Shown: positions 15,729 through 27,581, numbered from the stretch's first letter. The stretch: DNA of 64,000 nucleotides from Acidimicrobiia bacterium (GCA_036396535.1 DASWKR010000002.1:1-64000); one strand, 5' to 3'. Made by a program: numbers and translations. Notes: generated by a model from the sequence alone, not told the origin.

Positions 15729-16808
15729 GTGCACATTCGAGCCGAAAGAGATGACCTGGCAGACGTCCTAGGACGGGCTGCTCGAGCGGTTGGCAGCCGA
15801 TCGCCGCTCCCGATCCTGCAGGGGGTGTTGTGTGAGGTCGTCGGCCAGACGCTGACGGTGACCGGCACGGACACCGAGACGACGATCCGGACGAATCTCG
15901 ACGTCGAGGTCCAGGAGCCGGGTAAGACGGTCATACCGGCCAAGCTGGCCGCCGACGCCGTACGGCGCCTCCCGGTCGGTGCCGTGTCGATGAAGGCCCG
16001 CGACGGTCAAGTCGAGATCACGGGCAACGGCCCGCGATTCGTCTTGCGGGAGCTCACCGTCGACGACTTCCCGAACCTCGGCGACGGCTCGGGATCCGGG
16101 GGCAGCGAGGTGGATGGCGAGCTGCTCACCAAGGCGCTCGCCCAAGTTGGCGTGGCGGCGTCGGCGGACGAGGCCCGCCCGACGCTCACCGGCGTGCTGT
16201 TCGAGACGGATGCGGATCACCTCCGCCTGGTGGCGACGGACTCGTACCGGCTGGCGGTCCGGGACCTTCCGGGTGTCGGCGGCACACCGACGACGCTCGT
16301 GCCCTATCGGGCTCTCCGAGAGGTCGGCAGGTCGATTGGTGCGCCGAAGATCACGGTCGAATTGGGGGAACGCGAGGCGGTGTTCGCCTCGGAACGCGGC
16401 CGGCTGACGGTGAGGGTGATCGAAGCGACCTTCCCGAATTACCGGACCCTGCTCCCGTCGGAGTACCCGAACAGGCTCGTCGTGGCGAAAGAGGCGCTCA
16501 TGGACGCCGTCGGCAGGGCTTCGCTGGTTGCCGAGGATCACATCCCGGTGCGGCTCGGCATGCACGAAGGCGGTGTCGAGCTGACGGTGACCCGGCAGGA
16601 GGTCGGCGAGGAGACCGAGCACATCGAGGGCGACTACAAGGGCGAAGAGATGACGATCGCCTTCAACACCAGGTACCTCACGGACGGGGTGGCGGCCATC
16701 GACTCGGAAGAGGTCGTCATCGAGTCCGTCGACCCGCTCAAACCGGGGCTCGTCACAGGTGTCGGCTCGCCGGACTTCCGGTACCTGCTGATGCCGGTAC
16801 GACTGTGA
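15729..16808 (+). CDS. dnaN: DNA polymerase III subunit beta (sliding clamp)
   Basis: A 359-residue ring-forming clamp that tethers the replicative polymerase. Three repeated clamp domains span about 1-118, 125-240 and 245-359. Typical segments are GSRSPLPILQGVLCE near the start, VATDSYRLAVRDLPG near 172-186, and the C-terminal PDFRYLLMPVRL, the clamp family ending. Start GTG at 15729, with GAGG about 13 bases upstream. Length is slightly shorter than most actinobacterial clamps (375-400). Confidence 0.96.
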   Translation: MHIRAERDDLADVLGRAARAVGSRSPLPILQGVLCEVVGQTLTVTGTDTETTIRTNLDVEVQEPGKTVIPAKLAADAVRRLPVGAVSMKARDGQVEITGNGPRFVLRELTVDDFPNLGDGSGSGGSEVDGELLTKALAQVGVAASADEARPTLTGVLFETDADHLRLVATDSYRLAVRDLPGVGGTPTTLVPYRALREVGRSIGAPKITVELGEREAVFASERGRLTVRVIEATFPNYRTLLPSEYPNRLVVAKEALMDAVGRASLVAEDHIPVRLGMHEGGVELTVTRQEVGEETEHIEGDYKGEEMTIAFNTRYLTDGVAAIDSEEVVIESVDPLKPGLVTGVGSPDFRYLLMPVRL

Positions 16809-16821
16809 CGGCGCAGCCCCC

Positions 16822-17928
16822 GTGCACCTCGCCTGGCTCGAGCTGACCGACTTCCGGTCGTACCCAGACCTGCGGTTCGATCCTGCTCCCGGGGTCAACG
16901 TCCTCGTCGGCGACAACGGAACCGGCAAGACCACCGTGCTCGAAGCGATCTCGTACCTCTCGGCGCTCAGGTCGTTCCGTGGGTCGCCGGACGCCGCCCT
17001 CATCCGAGCAGAGTCGCCTGAGGCGATCGTCAGGGGTGGTTTCGAGCGGGAGAGCGGCGAGCTCCGAGTGGAGATCGCCCTTCCCGTGGCGGCTCCCCGC
17101 CGGGTCATGGTCAACGGCAAGCGTCCGAGGCGTTACAGCGACGTGCGCTCCGAGGTTCCGGTGGTGGCTTTCCTCCCGGACGACCTCGATCTCGTCAAGC
17201 GTGGTCCGGCGATCAGGAGGGCCTACCTCGACGACTTGGCGGCGATGCTCTCGCCTTCGGCCGGAGCCGACCAGGCCGAGTACGACAAGGCCCTCAGGCA
17301 ACGCAACTCGCTCTTGCGCGCCGAGGGTCGTCATGTCGATCCTGTCGAGCTCGACGTCTGGGACGAACGGGTCGCCGAGAAGGGAAGCGAGGTCCTGGCG
17401 CATCGGCTCAGTCTTCTCGACAGGCTGGCGCCATCTCTCGAGGCCGCCTATCGCGACGTCGGAGGCGGCGAGGCTCTCCAGGCTACGTACGCCTCGAGAT
17501 GGGCCGGAGACGACTGGCGCGCCGCCTCGCGCCGGCCGGCCGATCATGCCCCGGCGTTGCGCGCCGCCCTCCTCGACCGACGGACCCGCGACCAGGAGCA
17601 GAGAACCACGACGGCCGGACCGCACAGGGACGAGCCGGGGCTCGTGCTCGGTGGCCGCGACGTGCGAACGATGGCGAGCCAGGGCGAGCAGCGGACGGCC
17701 GCTCTGGCGTTGCGCCTCTCCGCATACCGCCTCCTCGAGGAGCGACACGGCCGGCCGCCGCTCCTGCTGCTCGATGACGTGTTCTCCGAGCTCGACCCGC
17801 TCCGGGCGGAAGGCGTGATGCGCCTGCTGCCCCGCGGCCAGGTTTTTGTCACCAGCGCCAGAGAAGATGACGTTCCGGTCGCAGGAACACGGTGGCACGT
17901 CGAAGGAGGGGTGATCCGTGCAGGATGA
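16822..17928 (+). CDS. recF: DNA replication and repair protein RecF
   Basis: A 368-residue SMC-like ATPase that binds gapped DNA and helps load RecA through RecOR. It opens LAWLELTDFRSYPDL; Walker A GDNGTGKTT is near residues 31-39, the signature region is SQGEQRTAALALRL near 288-301, and Walker B LLLLDDVFSELDP near 312-324. Start GTG at 16822, 13 bases after the dnaN stop. The end overlaps the next gene by 11 bases. Confidence 0.95.
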   Translation: MHLAWLELTDFRSYPDLRFDPAPGVNVLVGDNGTGKTTVLEAISYLSALRSFRGSPDAALIRAESPEAIVRGGFERESGELRVEIALPVAAPRRVMVNGKRPRRYSDVRSEVPVVAFLPDDLDLVKRGPAIRRAYLDDLAAMLSPSAGADQAEYDKALRQRNSLLRAEGRHVDPVELDVWDERVAEKGSEVLAHRLSLLDRLAPSLEAAYRDVGGGEALQATYASRWAGDDWRAASRRPADHAPALRAALLDRRTRDQEQRTTTAGPHRDEPGLVLGGRDVRTMASQGEQRTAALALRLSAYRLLEERHGRPPLLLLDDVFSELDPLRAEGVMRLLPRGQVFVTSAREDDVPVAGTRWHVEGGVIRAG

Positions 17929-18262
17929 AGCGATGAAGGGGCGCAAAGAGCTGGCGAGCATCGGGGATCTCCTCGACGGCGTCATCGCCGGCATCGGAGG
18001 CGGCTCGATGAGCCCGATGCTCGTGGTCAGGCAGGTGTGGCACGAGGTGGCGGGGGAGGAGTGGGCCGACCGGGCTCGACCGGTGAGGTGCGACGGCGCC
18101 ACCGTCGTCGTCGAGGTGGCCGACGGTGCCGCCGCCTCGATGTTCCGGTACGAGACGCGGCGGATCGGACGCGCTCTGGCGGGTCCGCTCGGCGTCGTGG
18201 ATGCTCTCCGGGTGACGATTCGAGTCGCCAGGACGAGGGCGCCGTCGGGTCCCCGAGAGTGA
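17918..18262 (+). CDS. dciA: DciA-family replicative helicase loader (DUF721)
   Basis: A 114-residue protein of the DUF721/DciA family, the ancestral bacterial factor that delivers DnaB helicase to the origin. The conserved core is MLVVRQVWHEVAGEEWADRARPV near residues 34-56 followed by TVVVEVADGAAASMFRYE. GGAGG lies about 8 bases before the GTG at 17918. It overlaps recF, as in most Actinobacteria, and precedes gyrB. Confidence 0.9.
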   Translation: MQDEAMKGRKELASIGDLLDGVIAGIGGGSMSPMLVVRQVWHEVAGEEWADRARPVRCDGATVVVEVADGAAASMFRYETRRIGRALAGPLGVVDALRVTIRVARTRAPSGPRE

Positions 18263-18288
18263 GGGCTTCCAGGCCGTTCGGCTATAAT
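18260..18288 (+). promoter_or_regulatory. Candidate gyrBA promoter
   Basis: A perfect -10 element TATAAT at 18283-18288 lies 57 bases before the gyrB start. The sequence 17 bases upstream (TGAGGG, 18260-18265) is a poor -35. Confidence 0.5.
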
Positions 18289-18299
18289 CACAGTATTGA

Positions 18300-20270
<1,971 letters not shown>

Positions 20271-20288
20271 CGGAGACGAGAGAGACCA

Positions 20289-22724
20289 ATGCCACCCAAT
20301 GGAACCGACCGCGTCCAGCCGACCGAGCTCGAACGGGAGATGCAGGAGTCGTTCCTCGAGTACGCGATGTCGGTCATCGTGTCACGGGCGCTCCCGGACG
20401 TTCGCGACGGGCTGAAGCCCGTCCACCGTCGCATCCTCTACTCGATGTGGGACACCGGGATGCGTCCCGGGACGGCCTTCCGGAAGTCGGCCCGCGCCGT
20501 CGGCGACGTCGTCTCGCGGTTTCATCCCCACTCCAACGAGGCGATCTACGACGCCCTCGTACGCCTCGGCCAGGACTTCGCATCTCGTTACCCGCTGATC
20601 GAGCCGCAGGGGAACTTCGGCACCGTCGACGACCCGCCTGGTGCGATGCGCTACACGGAGTGTCGCCTCGCCCAACTGTCGGTGCACATGCTCGACGGCA
20701 TCGGCGAGGAGACGGTCGACTTCGTCGACAACTACGACGGTCAGGACGAGGAGCCCACGGTGCTCCCTTCCCGGTTCCCGAACCTGCTCATGAACGGGTC
20801 GACCGGCATCGCCGTCGGCATGGCGACGAACATCCCTCCGCACAACCTCGGTGAAGTCGTCGACGCCTGCCTCCACCTCATCGAGAACAGGGAGGCGACT
20901 TCCGAGGACCTGATGCAGTTCGTGAAGGGACCCGACTTCCCGACCGGCGCCTACATCGTCGGAAACAAGGGGATTCGCGACGCCCTACTCACGGGCCGCG
21001 GCTCGGTGAAGATGCGGGCCGTCACCGAGGTCGTCGAACTCAGGAAGCGGCCGGCCATCATCGTCACCGAGATCCCGTACCAGGTCTCGATCGACCGGAT
21101 CATGGAGAAGATCGCCGACCTGGTGAACAACAAGGTCGTGGCGGGCATCTCCGACATCCGCAACGAGACGAACCGTGACGGCATCCGCATCGTCATCGAG
21201 CTGAAACGGGACGCCAACCCGCAGGTCATCCTCAACCAGCTCTACAAGCAGACGCAGCTCGAGGAGAACTTCTCGGTCAACGCCGTCGCCCTCGTCGACG
21301 GGGTGCCGCGCACGCTCGGGCTGGCCGAGCTCGTCCGCTACTACGTGGAGCACCAGCTCGTCGTGATCGTACGGCGCAGCCAGTTCCGACTCCGCAAGGC
21401 GCAGGAGCGCGCCCACATCGTCGACGGACTCCTCATCGCACTCGACAACATCGACGAGGTCGTCCAGATCATCCGGGCGAGCGCAGACGTCGACGCAGCC
21501 AGGACGACCCTGATGGAGCGGTTCGAGCTCACCGAGATCCAGGCGAACCACATCCTCGACATGCCGCTGCGGCGCCTGACCGCCCTCGAGACATCGAAGC
21601 TGCGTGAGGAGCTGGCGGCCCTGCAGGAGACGATCGCCGAGCTCGAGGCGATCCTCGCCTCCGAGGCCCGCCAGGCAGAGGTCGTGGCCGAGGAGCTGCG
21701 GGAGATCAGGGCGAAGTTCGCCGATCACCGTAGGAGCCGGATCGTCCCAGACGAGGGAGATCTCTCGCTCGAGGACCTCATCGCCGACGAGGAGCTCGTG
21801 GTCACGATCAGCGCGGCGGGCTACGTGAAGTCCGTGCTCGCCAGCACGTACCGCACCCAGGGCAGGGGTGGCCGAGGGGTGCGGGGAGCGGCGCTGCGCG
21901 AGGACGACGTCATCACGCACGTGCTCCACACGAGTGCCCACTCCTACCTCCTGTTCTTCTCGAATCGGGGCAAGGTGTACCGGATCAGAGCCCACCAGCT
22001 ACCTCGCAAGGAGCGAACCGCCAAGGGCACGCTCGTCCAGTCGGTGCTCCCCATGGAGCCCGACGAACGGGTCGAGGCGATCATCGACACCAGGGACTAC
22101 GAGTCCTTCCGCTACCTGGTCGCCTTCACGAAGCTGGGGCTCGTCAAGAAGACCAAATTCTCCGACTACGACAGCCGCAACTCGGTGCTCGTCGCCATCA
22201 AGCTCCAGGAAGGCGACGAGGTGATGACGGTCCGGCCGACCACCGGGGACTACGACCTGCTGATGTTCACGACGAAGGGCCAAGGCATCCGCTTCTCGGA
22301 GACCGAGGTGCGCCCCATGGGTCGCGACACCCAAGGTGTCAGAGGCGTCAAGCTGCGTCAGGGCGACGCAGTCGTGGCGGGCGCCACCGCCGCCGAGGGC
22401 GACGACGTGCTGCTCCTGAGCAGCGGCGGCTACGGCAAGCGCACGAGGATGGGCGAGTTCCCGAAGCAGAAGCGGGGCGGCATCGGGGTCAAGGCGATGA
22501 AGTTGACTCGGGTGCGAGGCACTCTGATCACCGCGCGGGCCGTCGCCCAAGGCGACGACATCGTCATCACATCGAGCGACGGGATCGTCATCAGGCAGGG
22601 CGTAGACGAGATCAGCAGGCAGAAGCGCGACGCCACAGGGGTGCGCGTCATGAACCTCGACGACGGGGCGCAGCTCACCGCCGTCGCCCTGGTGCCGCGT
22701 GAGCAGGACGAGTCGGAGGACTGA
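20289..22724 (+). CDS. gyrA: DNA gyrase subunit A
   Basis: An 811-residue DNA-cutting subunit. The catalytic tyrosine is in [13 protein letters not shown] near residues 118-130. The winged helix and tower are present, and the C-terminal beta-pinwheel carries a GyrA box, KQKRGGIG, near residues 725-732. The quinolone-contact helix reads [19 protein letters not shown] where most gyrases have HPHGD(S/A)A(V/I)YD. The position equivalent to E. coli Ser83 is thus Glu, and the Gly-Asp before it is Ser-Asn. Start ATG at 20289. Confidence 0.97.
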   Translation: MPPNGTDRVQPTELEREMQESFLEYAMSVIVSRALPDVRDGLKPVHRRILYSMWDTGMRPGTAFRKSARAVGDVVSRFHPHSNEAIYDALVRLGQDFASRYPLIEPQGNFGTVDDPPGAMRYTECRLAQLSVHMLDGIGEETVDFVDNYDGQDEEPTVLPSRFPNLLMNGSTGIAVGMATNIPPHNLGEVVDACLHLIENREATSEDLMQFVKGPDFPTGAYIVGNKGIRDALLTGRGSVKMRAVTEVVELRKRPAIIVTEIPYQVSIDRIMEKIADLVNNKVVAGISDIRNETNRDGIRIVIELKRDANPQVILNQLYKQTQLEENFSVNAVALVDGVPRTLGLAELVRYYVEHQLVVIVRRSQFRLRKAQERAHIVDGLLIALDNIDEVVQIIRASADVDAARTTLMERFELTEIQANHILDMPLRRLTALETSKLREELAALQETIAELEAILASEARQAEVVAEELREIRAKFADHRRSRIVPDEGDLSLEDLIADEELVVTISAAGYVKSVLASTYRTQGRGGRGVRGAALREDDVITHVLHTSAHSYLLFFSNRGKVYRIRAHQLPRKERTAKGTLVQSVLPMEPDERVEAIIDTRDYESFRYLVAFTKLGLVKKTKFSDYDSRNSVLVAIKLQEGDEVMTVRPTTGDYDLLMFTTKGQGIRFSETEVRPMGRDTQGVRGVKLRQGDAVVAGATAAEGDDVLLLSSGGYGKRTRMGEFPKQKRGGIGVKAMKLTRVRGTLITARAVAQGDDIVITSSDGIVIRQGVDEISRQKRDATGVRVMNLDDGAQLTAVALVPREQDESED

Positions 22725-22798
22725 CCGCTCCACCGCGTGCCGTCGGGTAGCGATCGACGCCGGGTACACTCGTCGCATCCCAAAGGAGCCCTAGCTTC

Positions 22799-23254
22799 AT
22801 GGCCGTTCGTCGAGTCCGCAGGGTCATACGCAGGATCGACCCGTGGACGGTCCTCAAGGTGTCGATCGTCTTCAACGCGATCTCCTCTCTCATGTTCGTC
22901 CTCGGGACGTGGGTGATCTGGTCGCTGGCTCTGCAGCGCGGCATACCGGAGCGGATAGTCGAGATCTTCGAGCGTGTCAGCCTCACGCTCACCATCGACG
23001 GCGAGTTGTATTTCAGGGTGATCGTCTTTCTCGCCGTCGTCGGGGCGATCATGGCCACCGGCTTCATGACGCTGGGAGCAGTCCTCTACAACCTGATCGC
23101 AGACGTTGTCGGAGGAGTCGAATTGGCGGTGCTCGAGGAGACGTACAACGTCGCTCCGATCACGACGACCCAGGCGAGGAGCCGCCCCGGTCAGACGCAG
23201 GGCAACGGGCACGCCACCACCCAGCAGCGGGCCCGCCCCCCCGCCCGGACCTGA
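22799..23254 (+). CDS. DUF3566 membrane protein
   Basis: A 151-residue membrane protein. A basic N-terminus (VRRVRRVIRRIDPWTVLKVS) is followed by hydrophobic helices near 24-46 and 74-106, and a Gln/Arg/Thr-rich tail. The family lies just after gyrA in many Actinobacteria (as with Rv0007) and is conserved but uncharacterised; a link to cell division or envelope has been proposed. AGGAG sits about 12 bases before the ATG. The usual tRNA genes after gyrA are not present here. Confidence 0.85.
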   Translation: MAVRRVRRVIRRIDPWTVLKVSIVFNAISSLMFVLGTWVIWSLALQRGIPERIVEIFERVSLTLTIDGELYFRVIVFLAVVGAIMATGFMTLGAVLYNLIADVVGGVELAVLEETYNVAPITTTQARSRPGQTQGNGHATTQQRARPPART

Positions 23255-23269
23255 CTGTTCCGTCGCGCC

Positions 23270-24025
23270 TCAGGCCGCCGCCGTGTGGGCGGCGACGTCG
23301 AGTCCGGCGCCGAGCGCAGCCATCAGATAGCGCTCGGCCGATGCTTCCGGCAGGTGAGCACCACTGGCGTACGAGTCGATGGCGATGGCGGCGCTCGCCA
23401 GCGCCAGCGCCTGGAGATGAGCGGACAGATCGGCGACTCCGACGACCCTCGAGACGACCCCCCCGTCGACCACCGACGTGACCGCCGCCGTGGCGGCAGC
23501 CCAATCGCCCTCGACCGGTGCGACGAGGTCGTGCTTGTCGCGACCGCGCCGCCGCTTCGCCCAGAGGGCGCCGACCGGGTCGGGGAAGGCGACCGGCTCA
23601 CCGCGCCGCAGCCGCGACCCGGGCTCGGTCCAGGCACACGTCACACCGAGAACCTCCCCGCCGCGTGCCGTCTCGTGCGCCGCCAGGCACCTTGCGATGC
23701 CGGTCGCCAGGTTGGCGCCCACGATCAGCGTCCTCCCGATCGAATCGAACTCGCTTCCGTAACGCTCACCGATATCGGGCCCTCCGGCGAAGAGCACACA
23801 CCCGATGCCGGCTTCGAGCGCCTCTTCGACGAGGCCGTCCATGTCTCGGTGGGCGTCGGTCACGAGCACGTCGTATCCGGCGAGGTCGTCGACTCTCTCG
23901 ATGCGGGGGTCGTGCGTCGTCGGATCGCGCTCGAGGAGCCCGAGGACCGTCAAGTCGCGTTCTGCCAGCAGGACCTGGCCCGCTCTGACGGCAACGGACG
24001 ACTCATCGTGCAGCGCGACTCGCAT
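23270..24025 (-). CDS. Hypothetical protein with Rossmann-like N-terminus
   Basis: A 251-residue protein of unknown function. Strand-helix alternation at the start (VRAGQVLLAERDLTVLGLLE, DVLVTDAHRDMDGLVEEALE, GIGCVLFAGGP) resembles a nucleotide-binding domain such as the dihydrodipicolinate-reductase fold, but the glycine-rich loop is not canonical. The last part is alanine-rich and helical. It begins 1 base after the stop of a 44-residue peptide gene and 177 bases after the VIT transporter gene, so the three may form one operon. It converges with the DUF3566 gene. Confidence 0.65.
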   Translation of the reverse strand: MRVALHDESSVAVRAGQVLLAERDLTVLGLLERDPTTHDPRIERVDDLAGYDVLVTDAHRDMDGLVEEALEAGIGCVLFAGGPDIGERYGSEFDSIGRTLIVGANLATGIARCLAAHETARGGEVLGVTCAWTEPGSRLRRGEPVAFPDPVGALWAKRRRGRDKHDLVAPVEGDWAAATAAVTSVVDGGVVSRVVGVADLSAHLQALALASAAIAIDSYASGAHLPEASAERYLMAALGAGLDVAAHTAAA

Positions 24026-24026
24026 C

Positions 24027-24161
24027 TCAGCGGGGAGCCCGCTCCTGGTCGGCAGGGTGCCACGTACCCTTGGTCTCGGGGGGTCGAACCGGGCGCCTGG
24101 CGTAGACCGCAGCCGCGAGGGCAGCGGCCGCGATCAAGACGAACTTGAGGCGCGGTTTCAC
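24027..24161 (-). CDS. Small membrane-anchored peptide
   Basis: A 44-residue reading frame from a GTG at 24161. A basic start (KPRLK), one hydrophobic segment (FVLIAAAALAAAVYA) and a hydrophilic tail containing TKGTWHPADQ. Its TGA is separated by one base from the ATG of the next gene, which points to translational coupling. Codon use fits the genome. No family is recognised. Confidence 0.5.
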   Translation of the reverse strand: MKPRLKFVLIAAAALAAAVYARRPVRPPETKGTWHPADQERAPR

Positions 24162-24202
24162 GCAACGAAGCGTAATCCGCTCTCGGGCTCGAGCAGGCGA
24201 GA

Positions 24203-24940
24203 TCACCCGATGGAGGTATCGAACCCGAGACCGATGACGTACGCCACTAACCCGCCGACGCCTGCGATGACGAGGTTTTGTGCCCCGGAAGCGATCGGGT
24301 TCGTCCCTGTGACCCTCGTCTTCATGGCGCCGACCGCGAAGAGGCCAACCGCCGTGAGGCCGCCGGCGATCGTGAATCCGGTGCTGACGCTGTCTGCGAT
24401 GAGGAAGGCCAGCACGGACGGAACGGATCCGACGAGAAACCAGATGCCGGACATGACCATGGCGAGATACGGAGAGCGGCGTTCCGAGTCGACGATCCCG
24501 AACTCGAGCACCTTCATGGCGTTCAACAAGACTTCCTCGTCCCTCGAGAAGGCGGCGATCGTGGCGTCGAGGTCCTCGGCATGCACCCCAAGGTCGATGA
24601 ACATGCCGCGCAACTGGTCGATCTCCATGTCGGTGTGGTTGCGGATGTGCTCTCGCTCGAGGGCGATCTCCCGGTCGAAGACCTCCTCCTGCGAGCGGGT
24701 CGCCAGGAACTCTCCGGCCGCCATCGAGATGGCGCCGGCGACCGCTCCGGCGATGGCGGTCAGCAGCACCTGGCTGGCGTCGAGGCCGCCACCGACGACG
24801 CCGGCAACCAGCAGGAACACGGAGACGAGCCCGTCGTTGACCCCGAGGATGATGTCCCGCCAGTACTGCCGCGTGTACCCGACGTGAGGCTCGTAGTCGT
24901 GGTGCCCCGAGAGGGCTGCGGCGGTCGTCTCCTGGTCCAT
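24203..24940 (-). CDS. VIT1/CCC1-family divalent metal transporter
   Basis: A 245-residue membrane protein of the vacuolar-iron-transporter family, expected to move Fe2+ or Mn2+ out of the cytoplasm. The N-terminal YWRDIILGVNDGLVSVFLLVAGV motif and the AAGEFLATRSQEEVFDREI segment (about 70-95), containing metal-binding glutamates, are diagnostic. A cytoplasmic metal-binding helical loop lies near 95-140, and three further helices follow to the C-terminus. It is divergent from the cyclic-nucleotide-binding gene 41 bases away, so the two may share a control region. Confidence 0.88.
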   Translation of the reverse strand: MDQETTAAALSGHHDYEPHVGYTRQYWRDIILGVNDGLVSVFLLVAGVVGGGLDASQVLLTAIAGAVAGAISMAAGEFLATRSQEEVFDREIALEREHIRNHTDMEIDQLRGMFIDLGVHAEDLDATIAAFSRDEEVLLNAMKVLEFGIVDSERRSPYLAMVMSGIWFLVGSVPSVLAFLIADSVSTGFTIAGGLTAVGLFAVGAMKTRVTGTNPIASGAQNLVIAGVGGLVAYVIGLGFDTSIG

Positions 24941-24981
24941 TCGGCGAGTGTACGCCTGGAGGCCCGGGGTAGATTGACGGC

Positions 24982-25455
24982 GTGACCGACGAGCACCGAG
25001 ACGAGTCGAGCGTCGTGCGCCAGTACGTTGCGGCCCATCCCTTCGTGAAGGGCATGGCCGACTCGGACGTCGCCATGCTCCAGGACCTGGGCCGGCTCGC
25101 CGAACACAACACGGGGGAGCGGATCTTCGAGGCCGGCGCTCCGGCAGATCGTTTCTTCCTCATCCGCACCGGGGTCGTCTCGCTGCAGCTCAGCTCGCCT
25201 GCGGGCGGGACTCCACGCCAGGTGCAGGCCGTCAAGGAGGGGAGTGCCCTCGGCTGGTCGTGGCTGTTCGAGCCGTACGTGTGGCAGTTCGACGCGGTGG
25301 CGGAGACGCCTGTACGGGCGATCGTGTACGACGCCTCCGAGCTGCGCAGCCGGCTCGAGGCCGACAAGGAGTGCGGCTACCGGGTCGTCATGCGGGTGGC
25401 CGAGGTCATGGCCGAGCGCCTCCACGCCACGAGGCTCGGCATGCTGTCGCGCTGA
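24982..25455 (+). CDS. Cyclic nucleotide-binding domain protein without DNA-binding domain
   Basis: A 157-residue single CAP_ED domain. Beta-roll segments NTGERIFEAGAPADRFFLIRTGVVSLQ and GSALGWSWLF are clear. No helix-turn-helix follows, so this is not a Crp-type activator. It could be a ligand sensor acting through protein contact. The phosphate-binding cassette is loose, so cAMP binding is uncertain. Start GTG at 24982; its stop is 3 bases from the end of the convergent hydrolase gene. Confidence 0.82.
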   Translation: MTDEHRDESSVVRQYVAAHPFVKGMADSDVAMLQDLGRLAEHNTGERIFEAGAPADRFFLIRTGVVSLQLSSPAGGTPRQVQAVKEGSALGWSWLFEPYVWQFDAVAETPVRAIVYDASELRSRLEADKECGYRVVMRVAEVMAERLHATRLGMLSR

Positions 25456-25458
25456 GAG

Positions 25459-27480
25459 TCAGCGGGTCTCGAACGCCTCGAGGGCAGGGACGAATACCTC
25501 TTCGAGGAGAGCGCTCCGCTCGGCGTCGTCGGACACGAGCATGACCACGGCGACGGTGCCGTCGACGTCGGCCGCCCCGATGTCGATCGGGAATCCGTCG
25601 ATCGTGGCGGTGAACAGCTGCCAGGTGCGGCCGCCTGCTTCGAGGGTCCCAGCCGCCTCAGGTGACGAGTCGAACCCCATCTGCTGGCTGAAGAGGTCGA
25701 CGACGAGCGACGGGTCTCCGAGACCGGGGATCGCCTGCTGCACGATGGCGGTCTGGTCGATGCCGGAGTCGCCCCGAATCCACGCTCCGGGTCCGATCTC
25801 GTCCCAGCCGTCGGGCCGGACGCCGGAGAAGCCGAACCCGAGGATGTCGACGTCGAATGCGACCAGCTCGACCTGGTCTCCCACCTGGCCCGGCACCTTG
25901 AAGGCGGGGGGGCCCATATCAGACATGCACCCCACGTCGGGAGTCGACGGCGGATCATCGAGGAACCCGAACATGATCTGTCGCGGGCAGTCCGCAGAGA
26001 CGGTGACCCCGTGCCCGACGCCCGGGAAGAGGAGGAACGTCGCCTCGGCGAGTTGGTCGGCTGCCAGTCTGCCCCAAGCGGGCGGCGTGATCGGGTCGTA
26101 TTCACCGGACAGGACGAGCGTCGGGATGGTGCTGGACACCGGCTCGTTCTCGATCGGGTCGGCATTCCCGGCCTGCCACACGTCACACAGGGCGAAGATC
26201 GGAGGACCGATGTTCGATGCGCCTTCGAAGAACTCGCCGTACCGTGGAAAGGCGTCGTCAGCCGCCTCGACGTCGGCCTTCGTCGAGAAAGGCACCTCCT
26301 CGTTGCACTGCACCGACAAGTGCATCCCGAGGCTGAAGAATGCGCCGTTGGCCAGGTCGTTCGTCACGAGGAGCCCGGCCGTCCTGGTGTCGCCACGCTC
26401 CAACTCGTCGATCATCTGCGGCAGGATCGGGATGACCTCGGCCGAGTAGAGACCCTGGAAGACCGTGCCGAGCAAGGCATAGCCGTCGAAGACGGCGTCG
26501 TAGCGTGCTTGGGTGAAGACGTCCCTGACGTCGAGTTGCAGAGGGGCGGCATTGAGGGCATCGACGAGGGAGAAGAGTCGGTTCTCGAGGTCCGGGTACG
26601 CCGCGGCGCAGTCCTGGCTGCCGGCGCACCCGTCGAGGAGTGTCTTGATCGCACGGTCCAGGTTCTCCGGCGCACCGGTGAGGAGGCTGACGTCCGGCGT
26701 GTACACCGAGTCGAGGATCACCGACCGGACGCCCTCCGGGTGATCGCGCATGATGGTCTGTGCGAGCCGGGTTCCGTATGAGATGCCGAAGAGGTTCCAC
26801 TCGTCATAGCCGAGCGCCTTCATGAGGTCGGCAACGTCGGCTGCGTTCTCCTTGCTGTTGTAGGCGGAGAGGTCGACGCGCCGCTCCGCGAGGCGCTGGC
26901 GACACCGGGTGACCGCCTCCCTTTCACGGGCCGAGTATTCGGCGGCATCGAGGTCGTCGTCGAGCAACTCGAAGGTGAGTTGGCGGTCCTCCTCACACTC
27001 GAGCGACGGCATCGAGTAGCCCGTGCCCCGCTGGTCGAACATGACGAGGTCCCGGGGACCGATGAACGGCTCCCAGACGGTCGAGAAGGTGAACTCGAGC
27101 GGTTCGAGGCTGAAGCCTCCCGGGCCTCCGTCGAGGTAGACGATCGGATCCGCCGCCGGGCTCGGGTCGGTGGCGGCGAAGACGGCGGCGTGGATCTCGA
27201 CGGTCCTCCCGTTGTCGACGTCCTCCCTGCTCTCGGGGACTCGCAGGAACCCGCAGGTGACGTCGACGCCGATGGGCTCCTGGAACTCACAGTCCGCCTC
27301 GATGAACGATGCCTCGTAGCCGGCCGGCGCATCCGTCGTCGTCTGAGCCGACGTCGTGGTGGTCGCCGCCTGCACAGCCGACGTCGTCGTGGCCGTCGGG
27401 GAGTCTCCAAGGAGGCGGAATGCGACGTAGCCGCCGCCGGCGACGAAGGCCACGGCGAGCAACAGGGAGATCTTCTTCAC
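25459..27480 (-). CDS. Secreted alpha/beta-hydrolase, TAP-like (S33) peptidase
   Basis: A 673-residue exported hydrolase. The signal or anchor helix SLLLAVAFVAGGGYVAFRLLG is at residues 4-24, followed by a Thr/Ala-rich linker to about 50. The catalytic fold includes the oxyanion segment YLDGGPGGFS, nucleophile GISYGTR near 229-235, acid SGEYDPITPP near 459-468, and histidine GVGHGV near 485-490, as in tripeptidyl aminopeptidases. About 160 extra C-terminal residues form an unrecognised domain. GTG at 27480 has AGGA 6 bases upstream; the in-frame region further upstream is not coding. Confidence 0.85.
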   Translation of the reverse strand: MKKISLLLAVAFVAGGGYVAFRLLGDSPTATTTSAVQAATTTTSAQTTTDAPAGYEASFIEADCEFQEPIGVDVTCGFLRVPESREDVDNGRTVEIHAAVFAATDPSPAADPIVYLDGGPGGFSLEPLEFTFSTVWEPFIGPRDLVMFDQRGTGYSMPSLECEEDRQLTFELLDDDLDAAEYSAREREAVTRCRQRLAERRVDLSAYNSKENAADVADLMKALGYDEWNLFGISYGTRLAQTIMRDHPEGVRSVILDSVYTPDVSLLTGAPENLDRAIKTLLDGCAGSQDCAAAYPDLENRLFSLVDALNAAPLQLDVRDVFTQARYDAVFDGYALLGTVFQGLYSAEVIPILPQMIDELERGDTRTAGLLVTNDLANGAFFSLGMHLSVQCNEEVPFSTKADVEAADDAFPRYGEFFEGASNIGPPIFALCDVWQAGNADPIENEPVSSTIPTLVLSGEYDPITPPAWGRLAADQLAEATFLLFPGVGHGVTVSADCPRQIMFGFLDDPPSTPDVGCMSDMGPPAFKVPGQVGDQVELVAFDVDILGFGFSGVRPDGWDEIGPGAWIRGDSGIDQTAIVQQAIPGLGDPSLVVDLFSQQMGFDSSPEAAGTLEAGGRTWQLFTATIDGFPIDIGAADVDGTVAVVMLVSDDAERSALLEEVFVPALEAFETR

Positions 27481-27581
27481 GTGAATCCTGGAGGGTCGGG
27501 TCCCGAAGGGTAAGACCCCTTCAGTCGTATGGGGCCTGACTGCAGGGATCGGCAGCTTCGGGTCTCGACCTGAGCGGCGGG

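Noticed and set aside
22725-22798. tRNA-Ile/tRNA-Ala genes expected after gyrA
   Set aside because: The gap is only 74 bases and shows no cloverleaf; it holds the leader of the DUF3566 gene.
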